Assembly (NCBI GenBank): GCA_016708925.1
Contig: JADJET010000001.1
Coordinates: forward strand, 1 to 64,000
DNA length: 64,000 bases
Direction: 5' to 3'
Origin: Gammaproteobacteria bacterium
GTDB taxonomy: Bacteria > Pseudomonadota > Gammaproteobacteria > Pseudomonadales > Porticoccaceae
The position numbers and the translations under genes are program-made. Position 1 is the first letter of the stretch. Each line of letters opens with the position of its first letter. Below, in pieces: positions 57,006 through 64,000 of the stretch. The notes under the pieces are model-generated. The model was not told the origin of the DNA, made no database searches, and saw only the letters and a program-made list of their open reading frames with translations.

Positions 57006-58403
57006 TCAACGCTCCCGAAGGGCAAGCTGCTTGGTCTTGAGAATGGGTTTGAGCAGGTAATCCAGTACGGTCTTTTTCCCGGTCAGTATGTCGGCCTGGA
57101 CCGTCATACCCGGGATGATGGGCAGCGGGTCCGCGGCGCTGCCGAGCACACTGCTCTCGGTCTTGAGTCGCACCTGGTAGTACCAGACGCCCTTTTCCTT
57201 GTCTTCGATGGTATCGGGGCTGATCTGGGTCACATGCGCGACCAGGCCCCCGTGTATCGAAAAATCGTAGGCAGTGAACTTGACCATGGCCTGCTGGCCG
57301 GGACTGATGAAGGCGATGTCCTTGGGTAGTACCTTGGCGTCCACCAGCAGTGAGTCGTCGGTGGGTACTATCTCCACCAGACTCATGCCGGGCTGAATCA
57401 CGCCCCCGATGGTGGTTACCAGAATGCGTTTGACCGTTCCCCGCACCGGCGATTTGACCTCGGTGCGGGCCACGCGGTCGGCATAGGCCTCGTTGCCTTC
57501 CTGAAGCTGTCCCAGTTCTGAAGTGGCGTCGTTCAGTTCCTTGCGCGCCTCGGCTGCAAAACCCTGCCCGAAGGTATCGATGTTTTTGCGCGCCTCGTCG
57601 TATTCGGATTGCAGGCGCGGGATCGCGATGGTGGCTTTGCCCAGTTCGCCCTTGAGATCGTTGAGCTGGCGTTCGAGGCGCAGCAGTTCGACGTGAGAGA
57701 CGGCGCCCTTCTCCACCAGCGGCCGGGTCACCGCCATCTCTCGCTGGAGCAGGTCGTGGCTCTCCGCCAGACTGGAGCGCGCGAGGCGAACGGCGGACAA
57801 TTCCTGGCGCTTTTGCTCCACTCGCTGTCGCAGCACATCCATTTTGCTGCCGTACTCCAGCGCTCGCGATTTGAACAGGTCCCGCTCCGTCTGGAGCAAC
57901 ACCGCCTCAATGGGCTCCTTGGCCAGCGCAAGTTCCTGTTCGAAGCCGGTGCCGCGGGATTCCGCGCGCAGACGAATGATCTTGGCTTGCAATTGCGCGG
58001 CCTTCAGCGATCGCTCGCGGAATGAAGACGCCACCATGGTGTCGTCGATTTGCATCAGGGGCTGATCGCGCTCGACGAGATCGCCTTCGGAAACAAAGCG
58101 CTTGGCGAGAATGCCGCCTTCGAGGTTCTGCACCACCTGAACTTCGCTGGACGGCACGATACGCCCCTCGCCCCGGGTGAATTCGTCAATCTGGGCAAAG
58201 TAGGCCCACACCAGCAGTACCAGAACCACGGCGCAAAGGCTCCACAGCAGCCGCCGGTGCAGCCCGGGCGCCTGCAACAGAACGGCTTCCGAGGCATAGG
58301 ACATGTACTTGAGATCGGTTGCCGGCCGAATGGCCAGATTGCGGCGCAAGCGCGTCAGCGTGTTCCGCGCTTGCGGTTTGCTGTTGGATTTCAGGTCCGT
58401 CAT
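57006..58403 (-). CDS. lapC: HlyD-family type I secretion adaptor (LapC-like)
   Basis: From the ATG at 58403, with GGGAG seven bases upstream, the protein is 465 residues. One N-terminal TM helix (L-L-W-S-L-C-A-V-V-L-V-L-L-V-W-A) is followed by G-E-G-R-I-V-P-S-S-E-V-Q-V-V-Q (lipoyl strand), a long coiled coil (residues ~110-290) and the C-terminal half with V-K-S-P-V-R-G-T-V-K and G-M-S-L-V-E-I-V-P. These are standard HlyD/LapC features; it links the ABC transporter to the channel. It overlaps no gene but lies 16 bases after lapB. Confidence 0.92.
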   Translation of the reverse strand: MTDLKSNSKPQARNTLTRLRRNLAIRPATDLKYMSYASEAVLLQAPGLHRRLLWSLCAVVLVLLVWAYFAQIDEFTRGEGRIVPSSEVQVVQNLEGGILAKRFVSEGDLVERDQPLMQIDDTMVASSFRERSLKAAQLQAKIIRLRAESRGTGFEQELALAKEPIEAVLLQTERDLFKSRALEYGSKMDVLRQRVEQKRQELSAVRLARSSLAESHDLLQREMAVTRPLVEKGAVSHVELLRLERQLNDLKGELGKATIAIPRLQSEYDEARKNIDTFGQGFAAEARKELNDATSELGQLQEGNEAYADRVARTEVKSPVRGTVKRILVTTIGGVIQPGMSLVEIVPTDDSLLVDAKVLPKDIAFISPGQQAMVKFTAYDFSIHGGLVAHVTQISPDTIEDKEKGVWYYQVRLKTESSVLGSAADPLPIIPGMTVQADILTGKKTVLDYLLKPILKTKQLALRER

Positions 58404-58419
58404 GACATCGCTCCCGCCC

Positions 58420-60621
58420 TCAGACCGCACTGCGGATACTGCCCGCTTTCAGCGCTTCAAGGATCTGTGCCTTGGGTCCGTCCGCCACCAAGCGGCCCTG
58501 ATCCAATACAAGTACGCGATCCACCAGATCCAGCATGCTCATTTTGTGGGTGGTCAGGAGCAGCGTTTTGTTCTTGGCAAACTCTGCGAGCAGTTGCTTG
58601 AGGCGCGCTTCACTGCCCTGGTCCATTGCCGAGGTTGGCTCGTCAAGCACCAGGATCGGCGGATCGCGGAGAAACATGCGCGCAAGGCCGAGCGCCTGAC
58701 GCTGACCACCGGACAAGGTCTCGCCCCGCTCGCCCACGATCATGGAGAGCCCTTCGGGATGCGCGTTGATATGGCCGAGGATGCCGGCCTTGTCGGCGGC
58801 CGCGACGATTTCGGCATCGCCGACGCCGGTAAGGCCCAGGGCGATGTTCTCGCGCATCGAGCCGTAGAACAGGGTCACATCCTGGGAGACATAGCCGATC
58901 GCGCGGCGCAGGCTGGACGGGTCCAGCTGCTTGACGTCGAAGCCGTCGTACAGAACCGAGCCGCGTTCAGGATCGTAAAGACCGAGCGCGAGCCGGGCCA
59001 GCGTCGATTTTCCGGACCCGACCCGGCCGATGATGCCTACTTTCTCGCCGGCCGCAACGCGAACCGACAAGCCCGCGAGCGATGCGCGCGGCTGGCCGGG
59101 ATAGGCAAACTCGACATTCTGGAATTGCAACGCCCCGGTGAATTCGTGCTCCTGCAAAAAACGTTCGCCGGCGGGTCGTTCGACCGGCAGTTCCATGATT
59201 TCGTCGAGGGACTTCAGCGCCGCTTCGGCATGATCGTAGGTGGTGAGCAGCGATGCGAGTTGGCCGAGCGGCGCGAGTGCGCGCGAGCTCAGGATAGTAC
59301 AGGCGATCAGGCCGCCGAGCGTGAGCTTTTGATCGGCGATCAAATAGACGCCGCCGACCACGATTGCCACCATGGCCAGTTGCTGCAGAAAATTGACCGT
59401 CATCAGCGTGGAGTTCGACACCATCCGCGATGACAAACCCCACTGCGAGACATAGCCTACCGTCTGTTCCCAGATGCGCTGCGCGCGGCTTTCGGCGGTA
59501 AGCGTCTTGATGGTTTCGATGCCGACCATGCTTTCGACCATGTTGGCGCTCTTTTTGGCCGAACCGCGCATCACGTTTTCGATCATCGGCCGCAGCCGTC
59601 GCTGCGCCGCATAACCCAGCAGCAGGGCTACAGGAATTACCGAGAGCGGCACCATCACCAGCCAGCCGCCGATATAAAAAATAAAGATGAGCAACGGCAG
59701 GAGAAGCGGCAGGTCGATCAGTGTCAACATGGCCGAGGAGGTTATGAAATTGCGAATGCTGTCGAATTCGTGCAACCGATTCACGAAGGAGTCGACGGAA
59801 ATCGGTCGATGCCGCATCTTGATGCCGAGCATGCGCTCGAACAGGCTGGCTGACAGCATCACATCCGAACGCTTCGCGGCGAGTTCGACCATATAGCCGC
59901 GCAGGATTTTCAAGCCCAGATCGAACAGGTAGACCAGGATCACGCCGATCGCCAGGGCCCACAGCGTCTCGATAGCGTTGTTGGGCACGACCCGATCGTA
60001 GACGTTCATCGCAAACAGCGGCTGCGCGAGCACAAAGAGATTGATGAACAGGGAGGCGAGCAGCACATCGCGGTAGAGGTGCCAGGAAGACTTGAGCACG
60101 CCCCAGAACCAGTGTTCGCCCGGACTGTTGTAGATCTTCGGCGTACGCGCATCGAATTCCTGCATGGGGCGCAGGTAGAACAGGTGGCCGGAGAAACCAT
60201 CGCTGAGTTGCTCCAGAGAGCGTTGCTCCCGGTGCCGGGTCGCGGGCGCCATCAGCACCCCCCAGCCCTGGTCGGCGTCGATATCCACAAGCACCGCCGA
60301 CGTTTCATCGCCGTACAACAGTACCGCCGGCAACACGTCGCGGGGAATTTCGGCAATCTCGCGCTCCACCAGCAGCGCGGCGAGACCGGCGCGATTGGCG
60401 GCGCGGATGAACAGGTCGTTGGTCAACCGGTCCTCGTCGAGGGGCAGGCCGGCGGTGACAGCGGTGACGGTGGACAGTTTGCCCTCGATCTGCGCCACCA
60501 GCAGGAGGCTGTCGAGGAGCGGCACATGCAGTGGATCGCGCGATTTCGGCGCCACGACGGGTTGTGTTTCCGCTGGCTGCCGAGCTTCTGGCGGCGCTGT
60601 CCTTGCCGGTTCGGTGGTCAT
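58420..60621 (-). CDS. lapB: Type I secretion ABC transporter (LapB-like)
   Basis: The 733-residue protein has an N-terminal C39-like domain (L-L-D-S-L-L-L-V-A-Q) where the catalytic Cys is Ser. The domain is thus peptidase-inactive, as in LapB/HlyB. Six TM helices (about residues 180-450) follow, then an ATPase with Walker A G-R-V-G-S-G-K-S-T, signature L-S-G-G-Q-R-Q-A-L-G-L-A and Walker B I-L-V-L-D-E-P-T-S-A. It energises export of the giant adhesin whose tail carries the matching secretion signal. It is first in the lapB-lapC pair and its ribosome site is a weak GCGAG. Confidence 0.93.
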   Translation of the reverse strand: MTTEPARTAPPEARQPAETQPVVAPKSRDPLHVPLLDSLLLVAQIEGKLSTVTAVTAGLPLDEDRLTNDLFIRAANRAGLAALLVEREIAEIPRDVLPAVLLYGDETSAVLVDIDADQGWGVLMAPATRHREQRSLEQLSDGFSGHLFYLRPMQEFDARTPKIYNSPGEHWFWGVLKSSWHLYRDVLLASLFINLFVLAQPLFAMNVYDRVVPNNAIETLWALAIGVILVYLFDLGLKILRGYMVELAAKRSDVMLSASLFERMLGIKMRHRPISVDSFVNRLHEFDSIRNFITSSAMLTLIDLPLLLPLLIFIFYIGGWLVMVPLSVIPVALLLGYAAQRRLRPMIENVMRGSAKKSANMVESMVGIETIKTLTAESRAQRIWEQTVGYVSQWGLSSRMVSNSTLMTVNFLQQLAMVAIVVGGVYLIADQKLTLGGLIACTILSSRALAPLGQLASLLTTYDHAEAALKSLDEIMELPVERPAGERFLQEHEFTGALQFQNVEFAYPGQPRASLAGLSVRVAAGEKVGIIGRVGSGKSTLARLALGLYDPERGSVLYDGFDVKQLDPSSLRRAIGYVSQDVTLFYGSMRENIALGLTGVGDAEIVAAADKAGILGHINAHPEGLSMIVGERGETLSGGQRQALGLARMFLRDPPILVLDEPTSAMDQGSEARLKQLLAEFAKNKTLLLTTHKMSMLDLVDRVLVLDQGRLVADGPKAQILEALKAGSIRSAV

Positions 60622-60778
60622 GATCTCGCCTATGCTCCGGTAGCGGTGATGCAGGTTACGGATAGAGTCTTTCGGATGGCATTGATTTCCGGAAGGCGGG
60701 CCCGTCGTGATCGGTCAGCCGCGGGCATCGCCAAACCCACGGCGGACACGCCTGGGGGGCGCTCCCCGCCAATACGTT

Positions 60779-60925
60779 TAGCAGCTTGCTGAAAAACTGC
60801 TGCGGCAGCCATCTGCTTCGTTGCGCGGTGCTCGCTCCCTTGCCTATCTACTTGATATGTCTCGGTCGCTGCGCGCCGTGCGCCTCGCAGCTGGCCACCT
60901 CACGACGTTTTTCAATAAGCTGCTA
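60779..60925. mobile_element. 147-bp MITE-like element with 19-bp terminal inverted repeats
   Basis: The ends TAGCAGCTTGCTGAAAAAC and (reverse complement of the right end) TAGCAGCTTATTGAAAAAC differ at two of 19 positions. The interior has no ORF. No target duplication is obvious. Nineteen of 22 bases following the left end also occur at 29561-29582, near the yihY-like start, suggesting a related fragment. It lies in the 480-base gap upstream of lapB; I see no gene there. Confidence 0.65.
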
Positions 60926-61100
60926 GTCGCGGAGGCAGTTTAGCGCGATGTCACATCAACGATGAGCTTCAGTTCGCAATTACTTGATCAGCGGTTTGTT
61001 TGTCTGACCAAAGGCAAAGGGGCTTCGAGGAGCGTTGTCGCACCGCTGGTGTCACAGCGCGGCAGGCGGGCTTCCTTGCCCGCGGAGCTTCAAGGGCAGC

Positions 61101-62528
61101 TCAGGGGTTGTAGCCCAACAGGGCCTTGGTCTCGAGATATTCTTCAAGACCCCAGACGCCATGTTCGCGGCCGTTCCCGGACATCCGGTAGCCGCCAAAC
61201 GGCGCGCCCTGATCCCAGCGCGCGCCGTTCAGCTCGACATGACCGGCGCGAATGCGGCGCCCCACCCGCTTGGCGTGTTCGAGATCGCCGGACTGGATAT
61301 AGCTCGACAAGCCGTAAGGGTTGTCGTTGGCAATGGCGACCGCCTCGTCTTCGGTGTCGTAGGGAATCAGCGCCAGCACCGGACCGAAAGCTTCCTCGCG
61401 CGCGGTCAGCATGGCGTTGTTGACGTCGGTGAACACCGTGGGTTTGACGTAGAACCCCTTGTCGAGTCCCTCCGGTCGCTCGGGTCCGCCGACCAGCAGG
61501 CGCGCGCCTTCATCGATGCCGCGCTGGATGAACGCGAGCACGCGCTCGTACTGGGCGCGGTTGGCGATGGGCCCCATGTAGGTGGTGTCCTGATTCGGGT
61601 CGCCGACCACGATCCCGGCTATCGTCTTGACCACGATTTCCTCGATTTCCTGCTGATGCTGGCGGGGAATCAGCATCCGGGTCGGCCCGTTGCAGGCCTG
61701 GCCGCTGTTGAACATGCTGACGCGCACTCCGGCTTTCACGGCGCGGGCGAAATCGGCGTCGGCGAGGATGATATTGGCGGACTTGCCGCCAAGTTCCTGC
61801 CCTACCCGCTTGATGGTGGGCGCGGCCGCGATGGCCACCGCCGCCCCGGCGCGGGTGGAGCCGGTGATGGAAACCATATCCACTTCGGGGTGGCCCGCGA
61901 GTGCTTCGCCGACGATCGGCCCGGCGCCCACGATCACATTGAACACGCCCGGCGGCAGTCCAGCCGCAGCGACGATTTCCGCGAGAATGAAGGCATCCAG
62001 GGGCGCCAGCTCGCTGGGCTTCAACACCATGGTGCAGCCTGCCGCCAGCGCCGGCGCAACCTTGCCGGCGATCTGGTTCAGAGGGAAATTCCAGGGCGTG
62101 ATCAGGGCGCAGACCCCGATGGCCTCGCGGATCACATGGGTCTTGCCGTGGTCGGATTCGAAGACGTAGGTGCGGGCCAGTTCAGCGGCTTCCTTGAAGG
62201 TGAACAGCGGATTGCCGATCTGGGTCGCCTTCACCAGTGCGCAGGGAGCGCCCATTTCCGCAGTGATCGCCTCCGCGAGTTGGGCGGTGCGCGCTTCGAT
62301 ACCCGCTGCGATGCGGTCGAGGTATTCGGCCCGTTGCGCTGGCGGTGTGCGGGACCAACTGTCGAACGCGGCCCGCGCCGCGGCCACCGCGCGATCCACA
62401 TCGGCGTTGTTGCCCATGGCGACCTTCGCGACTACCGCTTCGGTGGCGGGATTGATGACATCGGTGGTGGTGGTGCCGGCGGGCTGCTGCCATTGCCCGG
62501 CGATATAAAACTTGTCTCTTACCAACAT
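61101..62528 (-). CDS. Aldehyde dehydrogenase family protein
   Basis: The ATG at 62528 gives 475 residues, normal for this NAD(P)-dependent family. Key motifs are the NAD-binding I-T-P-W-N-F-P and S-I-T-G-S-T-R-A-G, the general base Glu in Q-E-L-G-G-K-S, the nucleophile Cys in N-S-G-Q-A-C-N-G-P and E-E-A-F-G-P-V at the end of the catalytic domain. The substrate is not determined. It is monocistronic and divergent from dusA. A 6-bp GC hairpin (61066-61083) lies after its stop. Confidence 0.93.
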   Translation of the reverse strand: MLVRDKFYIAGQWQQPAGTTTTDVINPATEAVVAKVAMGNNADVDRAVAAARAAFDSWSRTPPAQRAEYLDRIAAGIEARTAQLAEAITAEMGAPCALVKATQIGNPLFTFKEAAELARTYVFESDHGKTHVIREAIGVCALITPWNFPLNQIAGKVAPALAAGCTMVLKPSELAPLDAFILAEIVAAAGLPPGVFNVIVGAGPIVGEALAGHPEVDMVSITGSTRAGAAVAIAAAPTIKRVGQELGGKSANIILADADFARAVKAGVRVSMFNSGQACNGPTRMLIPRQHQQEIEEIVVKTIAGIVVGDPNQDTTYMGPIANRAQYERVLAFIQRGIDEGARLLVGGPERPEGLDKGFYVKPTVFTDVNNAMLTAREEAFGPVLALIPYDTEDEAVAIANDNPYGLSSYIQSGDLEHAKRVGRRIRAGHVELNGARWDQGAPFGGYRMSGNGREHGVWGLEEYLETKALLGYNP

Positions 62529-62717
62529 GGGCTTGCTCCTGTGAGCGGAAGGTTTTGGTGGATGATGGCTTGCGGCAAGCGTGAAGGCGCGCCCAAACCG
62601 CTCCGGTACCGGGGAAATGGCCCGCATTGTGCCGACTTTTCCCCGAAGCGATCAAGTTAGATGTCGCCACCGCGGATGGATAGAATACGGGCCCTCCACA
62701 AGCCATTTCTCGCGTTG

Positions 62718-63761
62718 ATGCATCGCCCAGACGACGTCCCGACCCACCGTTTTTGCGTTGCGCCCATGCTCGACCGCACGGACCGGCATTGCCGCGCGCT
62801 ATTCCGGCAACTGAGCCGTCACACCCGACTCTACACGGAGATGCTGACCACCGGCGCCCTCCTCCATGGCGACACCGACCGCCACCTGGGATTTGATTCT
62901 CTGGAACATCCGCTCGCCGTGCAGCTCGGCGGCAGCGATCCGCACGAGCTCGTCGCCTGCGCGCGCCTCGCCGAACAGCGCGGCTACGACGAAATCAATC
63001 TCAATTGCGGCTGCCCCAGCGACCGCGTCCAGTCCGGGCGCTTCGGCGCCTGCCTGATGCTCGACCCCGGCCTGGTGGCCGCCTGCGTTGCGGCCATGGT
63101 GGACGCCGTAGCCATTCCGGTGACGGTGAAGTGCCGTATCGGTGTCGATGACCAGGATGGTTACGAAGCACTTGCGGGGTTCGTGGATACCGTCGCCGCC
63201 GCTGGCTGCGATACCTTTGTGGTCCACGCCCGCAAGGCCTGGCTGAAAGGCTTGAGTCCCAAGGAAAACCGCGAAATTCCTCCGCTGGATTATCCGGCGG
63301 TCTATCGTCTCAAGGCCAAGTTCCCCCACCTCAGGATCGTTCTCAACGGCGGTATTCGGGATCTTGCGTCCGCCCGCCTCCATCTGGAACACGTCGATGG
63401 GGTCATGCTGGGGCGCGCGGCGTATCACAACCCCGAACTCCTGACGGAGGTCGATGGCGCCCTGTTCGGCGTCGCCAGCGAGTCGCGGGAAATCGTTGCT
63501 CAGCGACTGCGCGCCCGGCTGGTGGACACACTCGCCAGCGGCATACCCCTGCACCGAGCGACGCGCCACCTGCTGGGGCTGTACCAGGGGCGCCCCGGCG
63601 CCCGCAATTTTCGCCGTCACCTGAGCACTTGTGCGAACCGGCGCGCCGCCGGCATCGAGGTCTGGGATACCGCGCTGGCCTATCTGCACGGCAATGGCGA
63701 CTTCCTACCAGACCATGACGACTCCGCGCCAGCTGCAACACTACGGGAAACCACTGCATGA
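62718..63761 (+). CDS. dusA: tRNA-dihydrouridine synthase DusA
   Basis: DusA reduces uridines 20/20a in tRNA D-loops using FMN and NADPH. The ATG at 62718 gives 347 residues; an open extension begins at 62661. Motifs match DusA closely: F-C-V-A-P-M-L-D-R-T-D-R-H-C-R, L-Y-T-E-M-L-T-T-G-A, N-L-N-C-G-C-P-S-D-R-V-Q and G-A-C-L-M with the catalytic Cys, G-L-S-P-K-E-N-R-E-I-P-P-L and R-H-L-L-G-L-Y-Q-G. It overlaps the next gene by ATGA. Confidence 0.95.
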   Translation: MHRPDDVPTHRFCVAPMLDRTDRHCRALFRQLSRHTRLYTEMLTTGALLHGDTDRHLGFDSLEHPLAVQLGGSDPHELVACARLAEQRGYDEINLNCGCPSDRVQSGRFGACLMLDPGLVAACVAAMVDAVAIPVTVKCRIGVDDQDGYEALAGFVDTVAAAGCDTFVVHARKAWLKGLSPKENREIPPLDYPAVYRLKAKFPHLRIVLNGGIRDLASARLHLEHVDGVMLGRAAYHNPELLTEVDGALFGVASESREIVAQRLRARLVDTLASGIPLHRATRHLLGLYQGRPGARNFRRHLSTCANRRAAGIEVWDTALAYLHGNGDFLPDHDDSAPAATLRETTA

Positions 63762-64000
63762 TCGAACGCATCCGGGAGTTTTTTGGCAAACGCATCGCCA
63801 CGACCACGGGTACCGGACCTGGCGATGCCATCCGCCTCGCCACCGCGGCGCTGCTGGTCGAGGTCATGCTGACGGATGGCACCATGAGCGCCGACGAAGC
63901 GGCGCGGATTCCCGAGCTGCTGAAGCAGCGCTTCGGTCTCGCCCCGCGGGAAGCGGAAGAACTGGTCGAACTCGCGCGCCAGGAAGTGGCTGAAGCGACC
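63758..64000 (+). CDS. TerB-like domain protein, partial
   Basis: The frame is open from the ATG at 63758 to the window edge (81 codons). It reads I-E-R-I-R-E-F-F-G-K-R-I-A, then A-A-L-L-V-E-V-M-L-T-D-G-T-M-S-A-D-E, the typical opening of TerB/tellurite-resistance-like helical bundles with their D-G-x-x-x-x-x-E metal pattern. Translationally coupled to dusA. The role of such proteins outside ter operons is unknown. Confidence 0.8.
   Translation, partial: MIERIREFFGKRIATTTGTGPGDAIRLATAALLVEVMLTDGTMSADEAARIPELLKQRFGLAPREAEELVELARQEVAEAT

Noticed and set aside
61035..62660. Plus-strand ORF of about 540 codons opposite the aldehyde dehydrogenase
   Set aside because: It is the antisense of an intact enzyme gene with all catalytic residues; it has no motifs.

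Overview
The window is about 64 kb of high-GC DNA from a non-enteric Gammaproteobacterium. The order rnfA-rnfB-rnfC / metG / mrp / dcd, the purM-DUF2066-hda neighbourhood, a gammaproteobacterial-type dif site and the Lap-type adhesin machinery all point that way. Genus cannot be decided from the sequence. The dif site near 41.2 kb, with FtsK-orienting octamers that change strand across it, places the window at the replication terminus.

Layout. 0-10.5 kb is conserved housekeeping: Rnf electron-transport subunits, methionyl-tRNA synthetase, Mrp, dCTP deaminase, two envelope DUF proteins, PurM, a DUF2066 protein and Hda. 10.6-21.5 kb holds a NYN/LOTUS protein, a lipoprotein beta-propeller split by an in-frame amber, divergent acyl-CoA genes around a palindromic operator, an RND efflux pair, a luciferase-like oxidoreductase, a YcbL-type metallo-hydrolase with an altered metal motif, and tRNA-Ser(UGA). 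From about 22 to 46 kb most genes are recognisable but carry one or more single-base indels: PPK2, sulfotransferase, an unknown secreted-looking protein, a SppA/NAD-kinase junction, YihY, a Rieske-cytochrome P450 fusion, DeaD, an SDR, a glutaredoxin, a methyltransferase, a VOC protein, a thiolase, a SnoaL-like protein, a DUF1993 protein, Prc and an anti-sigma-like protein. Most of these indels shorten or lengthen short homopolymers. Consensus error is therefore at least as likely as real decay, although neighbouring blocks are clean.

46-60.6 kb is a Lap-type biofilm adhesion system: a LapG-like protease, a giant adhesin (about 2420 codons) with a retention module, ten near-identical 387-bp repeats, a VWA domain and a RTX/type I secretion tail, then TolC-like, HlyD/LapC-like and LapB-like secretion genes. 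The ABC transporter, adaptor and outer-membrane channel would export the adhesin, the N-terminal module would hold it in the channel, and LapG would release it by cutting at a di-alanine site. No LapD receptor is present in the window. A ParDE-like toxin-antitoxin pair lies between lapG and a duplicated scrap of the lapG 3' end. 60.6-64 kb has a small inverted-repeat element, an aldehyde dehydrogenase, DusA and the start of a TerB-like gene.

The items most worth following are the Rieske-P450 fusion, the Lap cluster with its repeat array, the dif/terminus signature, the SppA-NAD kinase junction and the regional cluster of indels.
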